From Pegoplata infirma (taxonomy: Eukaryota; Arthropoda; Insecta; Diptera; Anthomyiidae), in assembly GCA_963921195.1 (NCBI GenBank), contig OY992536.1, positions 108,402,778-108,466,777 of the forward strand: a DNA stretch of 64,000 nt, in the 5' to 3' direction. Both the position numbers and the translations under genes were made by a program. Below, one piece after another: positions 35,391 through 46,421 of this stretch (the stretch's first letter is position 1; the number at the start of each line of letters is the position of its first letter). Under the pieces are notes generated by a model. The model saw only the letters and a program-made list of their open reading frames with translations, was not told the origin of the DNA and did no database searches.

Positions 35391-36189
35391 ACCAGGAAGA
35401 CTTCCCTTGAAGTGGAGGGTATAAAAACTGTGTTTTAGAGAGGTTGTTTAAGTTCTAGCGATGTACGTCTGTCGTACATTTGTATTTCTGTTAAAATGTT
35501 ACACAGATATGACTGAAACTTTACATTAGTGCCCAGAATCAAAATTAATGAGGGTCTGTCCCACTTTTTATCCCTCTAGGAGGCCTTTATGGAGAGGTAG
35601 GTGTGGATTTAATAAAAAAAAATGTAAAAAATAAAAAGACTTGTATGGGGACCGCCTTAAGGTTTGAAGAGAGAGGGAAAATATGTTTTGAAAAAATTTT
35701 GAAACCTATTGGGGCCGACAATTTTTATTTCTTTTTGGGGGCCGACAATTTTTACAATTTTTATTTTTATAAAAAGTGAGACCGGACCTCATTATTTTTT
35801 AACACCCAACATTTTTTATGAACATACCAACAACTTATCTCCATTTCATATGGGGGTTTTCATGTAAAATTTCATGATACTTAGTATGTGATATATCTAA
35901 ATGAATGAGCTAAGTATATCTCGTGAAATGGGCAATAACTTATTGAATGGACGATACATATTTTTTCCAAGTTCAGATCTTAGAACTCCTTTCGACATTA
36001 CAAAGTTACATTTGCTTGACAAAAGCATAAAAAAACCTATAAAAATTAAGTTTTTTTTAGAGTTTGGTTTAGTTTCTCAAGGGGGAAATTTTTTCCCGCC
36101 CATCTCCGAACTTAACCAGCCTATGACATATTTGTGACAAACTTTAGTAGTCCAGCTCTTTTATTTTGGACTGTATCGTGTCTTCCACA
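35391..36189. repeat. Decayed ACCCTCC/GACAGACAGACG-type repeat
   Basis: GAAGTGGAGGGTATAAAAAC near 35408 and TTCCACAGACAGACGCAG near 36185 mark a decayed fly-type repeat. It continues past the hAT insertion at 37149 (GACAGACGGATGAAAAGACAGACC). The 78-codon ORF at 35901 lies inside and has no recognisable motif. Confidence 0.45.
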
Positions 36190-36197
36190 GACAGACG

Positions 36198-37140
36198 CAG
36201 GGTTGCCAGAATTGTTGGGTACAAAATCGTCAAAAATGTACGATTTTTATAAAAAAAAATCGTCAAAATCGTCATCCCATTTGCAGAAATCGTCAAAATA
36301 AGAAAGGTATATTTGTCATTGATTAAAGATTCATTCAAGCAATGTCCGCCCGTCTGTTGAAGACATGATGCAGTCCAAACCAAAAGAGCTTAATCAATGC
36401 AGTTTGGCTCAAATATATCTTACGGACATTGGATGGCTCAGTTGGAAAATTGACAAAAACAATGTTCCCCCTGGTAGAACTGAACCTACCTCCAAAATTT
36501 CCTCTTTATATTCTTTGTTCACCTTCTTAAACATATGAAATATTTTTATGAAAGAAAAGGTCATGCAGTTCGATCAATTAATTAGAAAATGTATTTTTTC
36601 CCTCCGCCCTTTTCTGTGGACACTTCCATAAAAAAATAATAATGATTAAGGGGCCTATTCACAAAAAAAGTCATAACTCAATCATAACTCAATTTTTTCC
36701 ATGTGGTTGTTGTAAACAATCATAAAAAATTTCAAATTTTGTTTGAAAATTTAAAAAAAATAAAGACCTGCTACCCACGTCGTCTCAAAATTGACAAATA
36801 ATTTATCACGAAAAGAAAGGTGTCCTCTACCAAAAAAAAAAACCCTATAATCTTTTTACCTTTTGGAGGGAAAAAGAGAATGTGACTCTCATTTGTTCTC
36901 TTTGTCCCTTTTTGTACAAAAATATTGGTGGATACTTTTTTTAACTAACAATAAGCAAAAAATGTTCATTAAATACTAAAGTTTCATTAACAAAAATTTA
37001 AAAAGTAGACAAAATTGACAGGTTTTTGTTATTTTTAAAACTCGTAATTTTTTGGGCAAAAATCGTCAAATCGTCATTTTGCTATTTTGGGGAGTAAAAA
37101 TCGTCAAAACGCAGAGAAATCGTCAAATCTGGCAATAGTG
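36198..37140. mobile_element. hAT-type element rich in ATCGTCAAA
   Basis: 943 bp, beginning CAGGGTTGCCAGA and ending TCTGGCAATAGTG. The flanks GACAGACG (36190-36197) and GACAGAAG (37141-37148) match 7 of 8, although the host repeat itself contains GACAGA tandemly. ATCGTCAAAA is repeated at both ends. No transposase. Confidence 0.75.
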
Positions 37141-37374
37141 GACAGAAGGACAGACGGATGAAAAGACAGACCAATAACACCGTCCGACAGACATACTTTT
37201 GTGCACATGGACCAGTACGAAAAAATCCTGAAAGTAGGAGCTAAAATAAAATACACAGGTCTGCCAGTTTTTTTTAAATTTTAGCGAAAAACGCCAATAA
37301 AAAAAGTTGTATTTTTTCAAAGTAGTGTGAGAAAAGTCACTACTTTTGAGCTAAACAAAATCGTTAAGCACGAA

Positions 37375-38165
37375 TTGCATAAATACTTTTAAAACTAGAG
37401 ACGAAACTGCATTTACAGTTTTTCATTTCGTGATTCTGTTTTAAAAGGACATCAACGTTTTAGAGGATTAAATTTTGTTAAATATTTTTTAAATATTTGT
37501 ACTTGTCCTAGGATGGGAAATGATAGTTGAGAATCTCCCCTAATTTTTCCATTTTATTATTTTGACATATCAGGAAAAAGGAGGTTAGTACACGCAAAAA
37601 AATATTTTACCAAGCGCTTGGGAGGAATCACATTAAACAAGATTTTTGCGTATATTATGCGAGAACTAATAATATTTTACCAAGCGCTTGCATAATTATA
37701 CCTAACTTTGCAAACGTTTCAAGAAATTTCCCATGAGCTTGCATAGTTTTACTAACATTAAGATAAAACAAGCAAACGCTTGGTAAAATGTTATAAGTTT
37801 TTGCATAATATACGAAAAAATATTGTTTAACGTGATTCCTCCCAAGCGCTTGGCAAAATATTTTTTGGCGTGTAACGTCCTTTTAAAACTTTATCCTTTA
37901 ATGTCGTTTAAAATATCCAACAAAATATTTTGATAAAGTTTTAAATGGATTTTTTCTTTTTCCTGATATGGCAAAATAAAATAAATGAAAAAATTAGGGG
38001 GAGAACCCCTTCTTTTATATGCTATTAATAGAAGCATCCTAGGACAAGTACAAATATTTAAAAAATATTTTACAAAATGTCATCCTTTAAAACTTTCAAG
38101 TCCTTTTAAAAGGAAACATGATCACGAAATGAAAAACTGTAAATGTAGTTTTACTCCATTCGATA
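37375..38165. mobile_element. Foldback element interrupted by a smaller one
   Basis: The outer arms: AACTGCATTTACAGTTTTTC, TTTTAAAAGGACAT and TCAGGAAAAAGG on the left return inverted at 37950-38155. The element at 37590-37872 sits near its centre. The 79-codon ORF at 37985 spans the right arm. Confidence 0.7.
37590..37872. mobile_element. CACGCAAAA-ended MITE
   Basis: 283 bp, TA-flanked (37588-37589, 37873-37874). The left end CACGCAAAAAAATATTTTAC, with CCAAGCGCTTGG just inside, is mirrored at the right. It shares the CACNCAAAA end type with 53702, 54801 and 60694. AAGCGCTTGG, an imperfectly palindromic motif, occurs four times. Confidence 0.8.
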
Positions 38166-38239
38166 TCTACATTCAGACGTATATCATCAGGTTCATGTTT
38201 AATATTGTCTGTAGGACGGTGTAATGCTTATATATTAGC

Positions 38240-38945
38240 ATGTCCCAAAATCAGGAAATTTTGGAATTTCTTTAGGGCATACCCCTAGAACGATGCTTGT
38301 TGAAGAGCTGATTACTGGAAAAAAATTAAAAAAAATTTGGAGGTCATCTTTAGGGCGCAACCAGCTCTTAAAGTTTGCATCCGTAGTGCATTTGGTCAAA
38401 AAAACAATATTTTTTGAGTTTTTAAAATTGGTGCCAAAAGTTTAGTTAGGTAGAGTACATTGAGGAAAATATATTTATAAAGTTTTCATAGAGAAATTTT
38501 GGTCCAGCGCAACGTTTTGAAACTTCGAAGATGCATAATTTATTACCTATTTTTGTAAGTTTTTGTTAAAAACTGCTTTTTATACAAAAACTTGAACATA
38601 AACTTCGTTTAATACAAAATCTTAAAAAAACTCTTACAATACAAATATAATAAATTACACCTTTTCAAAATTTTAAAACGTTGTGCTGGACCAAAATTGC
38701 TCCATGAAAACTTTATAAATATTTTTTCCTCAATGTACTCTACTAAAGGAAACTTTTGGCACCAATTTTAAAAATAAAAAAAATAAAATATTTTTTTTGA
38801 CCAACTGCACTACGGATGCAAACTTTAAACGCTGGTTGCGCCCTGAAGATGACCTCCAAAAATGTTTTAATTTTTTCCAAAGTAATCAGCTCGTTAATTA
38901 GCATCATTCTAGGGGTATGCCCCAAAATTATTCATTTTCGGGAAA
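38240..38945. mobile_element. Foldback element, about 700 bp
   Basis: The arms pair throughout: GGGCATACCCCTAGAA with TTCTAGGGGTATGCCC, GGGCGCAACCAGC with GCTGGTTGCGCCC, and GCATCCGTAGTGCA with TGCACTACGGATGC. The centre is near 38590. No coding content; the 60-codon minus ORF is in the right arm. Confidence 0.8.
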
Positions 38946-38984
38946 CGCTATTATACATGTCTTAACTTTAATTTAATGGTGGTT

Positions 38985-39930
38985 CTTTCCGTAGAAGGTG
39001 TGAACATCCTATCTCCCATTTGTAGGGGTCATTTTAGTCCTTTTTTCAAATATTCTCATTGAGCAACAACAGCAAAATATTTTGCATTAAATTTCACTAG
39101 AGGTTATTAAGCCAAAAGTTCGTGCGATATAATCAAAATGCATTAAAAATTAAAATTGTAAAATATATTTGGTGAAACACAATTTATTAAAATATGAAAA
39201 CATTAAATTTTACTTTTTTTAACATTTTGCACACTTTGCACAAACTTTTGATCGTTGAAAACCCGTAATAAAATTGAATGCAGAAAATTTTTTCAGAACA
39301 TGTTAACTCTTTAAACGCACGTTGTAGTGTTTTTCTATAAAAATATTTAAAAAAAGGTCAAAATGACCTCTAAAAACTTTTGTCAAACATATTTTAACAA
39401 ACTATTTTTTTGTACATTTTTCGCATGGCAATGTTATTTTTATCCCCACCTTCTGACTTGAGTAAACTTTTTCTGAAATGCAAAAAAAAAATTGTTTGCA
39501 TTTTTCGCGAAAACGAGAATTGATCTAGAAAAACTAGTAGACATGGGTATTTTATTTTCGGGTTCACTTTCATAATTTTTTTATTCCGGTTCATGTGTAC
39601 AGCCAAAATTTGAAATTTGTCGGACGGTGTAATATATATATGTTTTTTTAATCGAAAAATATCGAATATTCGAAATGTATATACATTTAATTTCTTTTTC
39701 ATTCGTCTTTTAAAAATCGAATTCAAGTTTTTATACCCTCCAGCCACATTATGGGGATGCACTCACTTTGTCATTCCGTGTGATACGCGTCGACATACCG
39801 GTTTAGGACCTTATAAAGCATATATTCAATACCTAAATTTTCATTCGAAGCTCTTATTTGCAAATTGTACAAGATATCAAAAATATTTTAAAGGATTTAA
39901 AAGGAGACTTGAAATGACCCAATAGCCATA
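38985..39930. repeat. Composite of decayed repeats, no gene
   Basis: 38985-39080 is related to the 2476 family (CCCATTTGTAGGGGTCATTTTAG in shortened form). 39600-39930 is a CGACATACCGGTTTAGGACC-type fly repeat with ACCCTCCAGCC. The 122- and 102-codon ORFs on opposite strands overlap each other within these repeats and show no domain. Confidence 0.45.
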
Positions 39931-40019
39931 AAAGTGTCAGATCAATTTCCAAGCAACGATAATAAGATTTATTTTAAATTAAAATACAAACTTAAAAAAA
40001 AACTAATATATTCTTTTAG

Positions 40020-40157
40020 GGAACTGCTTATAATTTTTATACAATAGAAAACAAGCTTGAGAAGATAAAAATTAAATTGCAACAAATGCAAAATGATTGC
40101 TGGAGTGCAAACAATGTGCTAGATAAAAAAGAGGAGGAAATTCAATTATACAAATAA
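40020..40157 (+). CDS. Candidate terminal coding exon, coiled-coil tail
   Basis: A polypyrimidine acceptor ending TATTCTTTTAG (40009-40019) is followed by 45 codons and TAA (40155-40157). Then AATAAA follows at 40166-40171. Only one of the three frames stays open; the other two stop within 27 bases. The peptide begins GTAYNFYTIENKLEKIKIKL, continues through a tryptophan and a KKEEE cluster to QLYK, and would form a charged amphipathic helix. It is the only stretch in this area with that balance of residues. No upstream exon was found in the window, so it would belong to a gene with a long intron to the left or be a relic. I do not recognise the protein. Confidence 0.4.
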   Translation, partial: GTAYNFYTIENKLEKIKIKLQQMQNDCWSANNVLDKKEEEIQLYK

Positions 40158-40335
40158 TAAGACGTAATAAAATATGCAGAAAAAAGCATAAAAAAAGAAC
40201 AAAATATGGAAAAACAAGTGATATTATACTTTGATTATACAAATAACAACAAAAGAAATATTTGTCTACATAAACAAAAAAATAATAAATCTACCATAAA
40301 TATTTAATACCATTTTGTTGGCAGATAAGAAAAAT

Positions 40336-41715
40336 CCCAGCAAAAAAAGAGCTTACCATTCACTACAAAATTCACCACAACTTATGAACCAGATGTACTT
40401 CTTCTTCAACTGAAACATTGATGAATTTAATATGGGCGTGACACACAAAGTATGTTCTTTTTATCGCCACTTTTCAGTGGCGAAAGATTGACACTTAAGT
40501 ATAACATATATCACTTGTGTTTTTATCACAACTTCTGAAGTAGTGATCCGGATGTTAATATAACTTGACCTTTTGGAAGCACTTTTTTCATCACTTCTTT
40601 AGAAGTACATATTTCTTGGAATTTTGGGTGTGATTATGTCATTTTTATTTGGTGATTTAGAACTTCTAAATTAGAAGTTCTTTTTTCGCTTATTTTTGTA
40701 AGATTGATTGAAAGAGTATTTTTTTGTAATATTTACACTAAAAACACTGTTCGACAGCAAAAACCTTCCAGTGAAATTTCTAACTGGTCCTTATAGATTT
40801 TGGTCTCCTGCTTCCAAATCTACCGTCCAAATTTTTCTAGCACGTACCGTTTTTGAGATATTCGCTGTTAAAAAGTAAAAAAAGCATTTTTAGGGGTCAA
40901 CTGTTACGTATTCTTACGTTGCTTCTACGAAATAGGACTTGATTTCATATAAAATGGACCTCCTGATTCCAAAACTGCAATCCACAATTTTCAAGCATGT
41001 TCTGTTTTTGAGATATTCGCGTTTGAAAATTTAAGTGTGATTTATAAAGATTATAAGTGCGTAACAGTAGAGTTTAAGTTTTTCAAACGCCAATATTTCA
41101 AAAACAGTACGCGATAGAAAAATTTGGATGCCAAATTTGGAATAAAGATGCCTTATTTTTACTAAATCGAGTTCTATTGTGTTTGAGCAACTTAAGAATT
41201 CGTTACAGAGGAGACCCAAATATTTCAATATTAAAACGCGAATATCTTAAAAACCTTACGTGATAGAAACCAACTTCTTTTGATATAAGATATGAAATTT
41301 GAAAAATTTATCAATAATCGATTTTCGTCTTTTCGATTTTTTAAGCTCTAAATAAAGAGAAAAGAAATGCCATTATCAAATTTTGTCACCATTTTTGCAA
41401 AACCTAAATCTATTTGAAGCTGGCGCAGAAAAAATTGCATACTTCGTGTATCACCCTCATTCTAATTGTTTCAGTTGAAAAAGAAGTTCATATGTTGTGG
41501 TGATTTGATTTGATTCCTAAGAACATATGAAAAAGGTACTTTAAAATCATTAAGCAAAGAACGGGTGAAAGATGTTTTTATTGTTATTTTGTAGCATTTT
41601 TGGAAGTGATTTTAAAAGTACTTCCTACGGAATATGAAGTTCGGCACCTATCGCTACTTTGTATGTAGTGAAACCACTACTTATTTTTGAACCACTTCGT
41701 TTATTTTTTGCTGGG
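40336..41715. mobile_element. CCCAGCAAAA-ended element C, copy 2, with foldback inserted
   Basis: Ends CCCAGCAAAAAAAG and TTTTTTGCTGGG. The pieces 40336 to about 40710 and about 41445 to 41715 match copy 1 (29680-33687) inverted, including GCGTGACACAC, ATGTACTTCTTCTTC and CACTTCT/AGAAGTG motifs. The middle (about 40715-41440) is a relative of the foldback at 18948-19572, holding CCATTATCAAATTTTGTCACC and the AACAGTGTTTTT/CACTGTTCGACAG region. Confidence 0.7.
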
Positions 41716-42235
41716 AAGTTAAAGAACATATAAAACGCTAAAAGCAGAGACTGCACTGGGCACTTAACAAAAACTGGAGTGAGATAAGATATTTGGCATT
41801 GTTTACTAGTTTTTTTTTTCTAGAAAAACAAATAACAAAACAATCAAACATAACCTCAACGCAAAACAAAGAAAGTAACTTAAATATTTATTAAATTCCA
41901 GTTTTAAATGAAATAGTTAAATGTTAAAGATAGCCTAAAATTACCGGATTTGCTATTAATTTTGCAATTTGCCATGAAATTATTCATATATTAAGATTAG
42001 TAATATTCACATATCCAGCTAATAAGAGAAATGCCATCACATCTTTCTATAGATTGTTTTTTGTTTTTAGTAAAAAAATATTAATATGACATCAACCATT
42101 TCTAGAGGCTACCAAATAACAAAGTGTTTTTTGTTTAGTTAAAGCATTAGGCAGGCATTATTTATAATTGTTTTTGTTGATTTAATTAGCAATTTTATTT
42201 AAGAAATCGTGATATAAAATTGTTGTTGGACTTAC
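41716..42235 (-). other. Presumed first intron of the signal-peptide gene
   Basis: Non-repetitive AT-rich DNA just downstream (minus strand) of the exon at 42236-42313. It starts with the donor GTAAGT (42230-42235). I found no acceptor followed by open coding sequence in it, so the intron should extend further left. Confidence 0.35.
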
Positions 42236-42313
42236 CTCTGTACCTTCATCTTGTCCACTTGCTACAACTATTAGGAGGAGCGCAACAGTTGCTCCAATTG
42301 CGTAAAAACGCAT
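42236..42313 (-). CDS. First coding exon of a secreted or membrane protein
   Basis: The minus-strand ATG is at 42313-42311. 26 codons follow, in phase, to a donor GAG/GTAAGT. The peptide starts MRFYAIGATVALLLIVVASG and continues QDEGTE. This is a classical signal peptide: a basic residue, a 13-residue hydrophobic core and a small-residue cleavage site, most likely after ASG, giving an acidic mature start. Reading through the donor instead gives a stop after 17 more codons, so splicing is the better model. The TATA box and 5' leader are described separately. The following exons are not identified in this window. I do not recognise the protein. Confidence 0.6.
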
Positions 42314-42641
42314 TTTTAAATTAGTTTTTTATTTCTGGTTTCGTGTCTTTAAATTAACTTAAAGTTAATTTCCTTTAACCACAAAAAACTTTCGTAATTT
42401 CGTATTTTTTTATTCCACAACACAACCAAACACCTTATTAAAATTGCTTTGTCACTAATTGTTATTATTTTTGTAATTATATTCCACAACAACAAAAATA
42501 AATATGGAAATTTATGTTTTATTTTTCTTTAATTTATTTCACTGATTTGCGCAAGATATTAAACGAATCTTCAATCGCCGAACAAAATTTAAAAACTGAA
42601 ATTTTTCATTTCAGAAATGACAAGTAAATTTTTTGTACAAA

Positions 42642-42674
42642 TGAAAAAAAATTAACAAACGTCGAATTTTTATA
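42642..42674 (-). promoter_or_regulatory. TATA box and likely transcription start for the signal-peptide exon
   Basis: The minus strand has TATAAAAA at 42674-42667 and, 32 bases downstream of its first T, the pyrimidine-A start TTTCATTTG with A at 42642. That spacing is the normal one for insect core promoters. It would give a 5' leader of about 329 bases before the ATG at 42313. A second Inr-like TTTCAGTTT lies at about 42597. Confidence 0.5.
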
Positions 42675-43839
42675 AAGATCTGGCAGCTATGTCAGTCATA
42701 TCTTATAAGTGCTACCAAGTTTATTAACTTTAAAGGGCTCGTTACTTCACAATTCAGCAGGAAGCAGCAGACAGCAAAATTTGTCATACATAGCACTACT
42801 CTACAAAAAACACCTTTTATTTTGCACAGACTTCTAAAGTACATTTTTTAATGTATTTTGGCCTCCTAAACAGGAATCGGCTATACTCAAGGTTACAGGC
42901 ATTTTTCCAAACCTCTTTAAATTGATATCATTGATAGATCTCGTCAAGCAGATTTCAATAAAAAAAATCAAGGATCGGCGAGATATATCGCTTTAAAGTT
43001 AAAAGCGAAATCGCATATATCTCGGCTTGTAATGGTCCGATCGGAATGAATAGGGTATCGTTGGAAAGGTAATTTTAATACGTTTTAAACTATTTAAATT
43101 TCATTAAAATCAAGTTTTTCTAAAAATAAAAATGGTAAAAATTTAAAAATGTATGTATATAAAAAACGTATATATTACCATAGTTTTATTACATAGTATT
43201 AAAGCCAAGGAAATAAGCTTTCATTTGGAATCAGTCTCGATCCCGTAGCTCCTTTAGGAACGAAGTTATTAATGTTCAAAGTTAAGCGGAATTTTTTTTC
43301 TGGTGTATTTTGGTTATATTTTCTTTTTTTGTTATTATAACGTCTAACGCTCCGGATACACCAACATAAAATTGTAGATAACATAAGAGATAACGTCGGC
43401 AGAATGTTTTTGTATTTTCATTTTATGTTAAAGGGTCGTTTGGATTTTATTTTTTATTTATTTTTTTAACACATATAACACATTTTTTTTAATTAAAAAG
43501 CTTTAATTTAACGTTATTTAGTTACGTTCTTTCAAAAAACCACATTTATTAATTATAAAGCGAATGTTTTTTGTGAATTTGTATTTTTCCAAAATGTCGC
43601 CATCAACAAACTCATGAATTTGACGTTTCTTATGTTAACATAATTGTTAAGAAATATGTTTGGAGAATTATGTTAACATATATTTCCAACATAAATATGT
43701 ATAACATTTGACTATGGCACACGAGAAATAACACAATTTTGACGTATGTCGGAATAAATGTCCACATAATTATAGAAGGTGGAGCCAGTGGGTAAGTTTG
43801 CTATAGATTTTAGTATCGAGATAAATTTGGTGGCTGTAG

Positions 43840-44060
43840 GCAAAATCGCCCAAAAAATTTTATGAAAAATCGCCCAAATGCAAAATCGCCCAAAAAATAT
43901 GAAAAATTACCCAAACAAAAAATACGAAATATCGCCGAAAATTAACGAAAAAATGACCAAGAAAGAAATGGAAAACGACCCAAAAATAAAAAATAAATAA
44001 AAAAAAAACAGATTTTCCGAAAACACGTTTTTTCCAAAACACATATTACCCAAAAAAGTT
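43840..44060. repeat. TCGCCCAAAA short repeats
   Basis: AAATCGCCCAAA or close variants (ATTACCCAAA, ACGACCCAAA) occur about eight times. Spacing is irregular, like subterminal repeats of a decayed transposon. Just right (44100-44130) is a GC-rich small palindrome, GCCCGGCCGAAGGCCGGC. The minus-strand ORF here is repeat translation. Confidence 0.5.
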
Positions 44061-44139
44061 TTATTTTGCGGAGAGGGTGGGTTTAAGGCATGGAGTTTGT
44101 AATTCCTAAGCCCGGCCGAAGGCCGGCTACACTAAGAAA

Positions 44140-45240
44140 AAAAAATTCTCAAATCAAGCAAAAACAATCTCATATTGAAAATAAAACAGTGACAAAAGTC
44201 AACAAAGTTTGTTATTTCTCAATTTGAAAATATTCGTAGACACTTTTAATATGACTTAAGTAACAAACAACATTTTAAAAACGAAATGAAAGAACTGTAA
44301 TTTGAAAATGTTTTATGTTTAAATTAAAAATGTGCATTATAAATATATAATTTTCTTTATACTTATCTCCTAAAAGTTTCCTTTGAAATAAAACAATTAA
44401 ACTTTTTTATATGTATATTTATTTATTTTACAACAGAATAATTAAACATTTACTTTTGCAGTATATATAGGAACAAACTATATATCGTCGCACAGAGGGG
44501 TGAAATGCATCCAAAGTGGCGATTAATTCAATAGATGAACATTAACTTTCACAACCGTGTTTGGTACCAGGTTAAAGTAGATAAAATTCAACATCAATAA
44601 TGGCAAAAAACAAAGTTCTAAGTTGTATACTTTATTTGCAGTGTGTGTTTAAAGTTCAATTATTTTTATTATTTTTGCGCGCATTGATTTAAAGTGAAAA
44701 TTTTGATATTTCAAGTAATTATATTTTGTATAAAGACTTCTAAAATTGAAAGCTTCATAATGGATCAGTCTACTTTAGGTATTTGAGCATATGAAAAAAT
44801 TTTTTTGGTTTAGATAAATGTTTTGGAAATATTAAAAAAAAAAAAATAATAAAAATGCTCTAAAAATAGGGTATTTTTGATATAAATATTGAGTTTCAAC
44901 AACTTTGTCTGTGAAAGAGTGAAAATCCGCCTATATGGTCTTTAAATATATGATTTCATCTAATAAATCCCTGAATGTCCGTTTGCGGTTTTTGACTTAT
45001 CAATTTTTTTGTGAAAGAACTCCAGTTGCTAAAAATCTATTTGAAAAAAAAAAGACTAAAAATCAAGTTGTTTTCATAATGTTAAAAGTAATTTTCATTA
45101 ATATTTTGTCCTTATATTCCGTATGGTAGTTGTAACTGCAGCTCATGAGTGTACTGTTTATAAGAGATGGGTGCGTGAGTTATTTTAAATCACGCACACG
45201 CACGCCCGCCCCCTTTTTGGGGCGTGGTTATAAAAAAATA
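44140..45240. other. Non-coding stretch, no gene seen
   Basis: AT-rich with no clear repeats or coding frame. 45150-45205 has alternating GCGTGAG/CACGCACACGCACGCCCGCC, partly like 51205-51290 (GCGTGAGTG, CACTCCCTCACGG), so a shared short element may be present at both places. Confidence 0.35.
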
Positions 45241-45249
45241 TGTAATAAT

Positions 45250-45748
45250 AGGTCTGTTCCACAACGTTACCGCGGGTGCCCGCGGGTACCCAAACCAGCC
45301 CGAAAAGCGTTCCCGTACGCAAAAATTGGGTAAATGAGAGAGTTTTTGAGAGAATAAATTAGTTTCTCATTTTACCGAACTTACCCGCACTTTTTTTTCG
45401 GGTAAAATGGTAACAGTCAGATGTTGAAAAAACAGCTGATTTTTTTTTGTGAAGCTAAATTGGAAATTTAAATAAAATAAAGAACTAAACCAAGGAAATG
45501 CGTTATTTCAATACAAAAAAAGATAATTTGTTATTAAAATAAACTTTACAATTTGTTTTCTTGTTTAAAGTAATTTTTCTTACGAAAATATTTTAGCGTT
45601 ATTGGTTTGTTTACATTTTCTATTATTTTGGGCTTGAAATGTGGTTTTTAGCGTTCCCGTACTTTTGTGTATTTTTGTGGTATCGTGAGAGGTTTTTTGA
45701 TTTGCTCTCATTTTACCGAACTTTACCCGGAAAGTTCTGGAACACACT
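45250..45748. mobile_element. Probable hAT-like element, 499 bp
   Basis: Left AGGTCTGTTCCACAACG and right GTTCTGGAACACACT are imperfect inverses. A direct repeat TAATAAT flanks both sides (45243-45249, 45749-45755). GGTACCCGCGGGCACC-like and TTTTACCGAACTTACCC motifs lie inside in both orientations. GCGTTCCCGTAC occurs near both ends. Confidence 0.65.
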
Positions 45749-46148
45749 TAATAATGCAATTGTATTACTTAAGTGCAAAAACCAATAAAAATTAATTTGC
45801 AATGATTAATCGCAAGGGTGAAAGTGCCCCCTACGTCCTAGACTTGCCACCTTTTGAAATTTCCAAAACGGGACACCACAAAAAAAATTCAAAAAAAAAA
45901 TCGACGTCTCAAAAATTCTATAACGTCTCAAAAGGACTTAGATTCAGGACATCAACCTTTATTTATCATATGCTACACTTTAACACAAGTTGGACCGTTT
46001 TTCTGTAGCATACAATAAGATGAAAATCTTATTATCCCAAAAACCCCACTAACGATTTTTTTTCAAATGGGGCTTAAAATGTTTGTACGGGTGCCAACTA
46101 ACATAATCTGCAAATAAAATTTCATATGCAGCGAACTTTTACCCCCAG

Positions 46149-46265
46149 TTTCTGTAATACGAACGCCATTCGTCTGCGACGAATTTGCATGTATTTTGTT
46201 TTTGTTACAATAACAAAATACACACAAATTCGTCACGAACGAATGGCGTTCGTATTACAGAAATA
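46149..46265. repeat. Near-perfect 117-bp hairpin
   Basis: TTTCTGTAATACGAACGCCA at the left is exactly mirrored at the right, and TATTTTGTT pairs at the loop. A small MITE is likely. It lies just left of the right arm of the 42840-47735 inverted repeat. Confidence 0.7.
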
Positions 46266-46421
46266 ACGAAGATATAGCAAAAATACACCAGAAAAAAAAT
46301 CCGCTTAACTTTTAACCTTTATAATTTCGTGCCTAGAAGAGCTACCGGGTCAAGACTGGTTTCAAATGAAAGCTTATTTCCTTGGCTTTAATACTGTGAA
46401 ATAAAACTATGGTACTATATA

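Noticed and set aside
42188..42313. Unspliced 43-codon secreted peptide gene
   Set aside because: Reading through is possible, but the exact GTAAGT after an in-phase GAG and the change to A/T-rich composition beyond it make splicing the better model.
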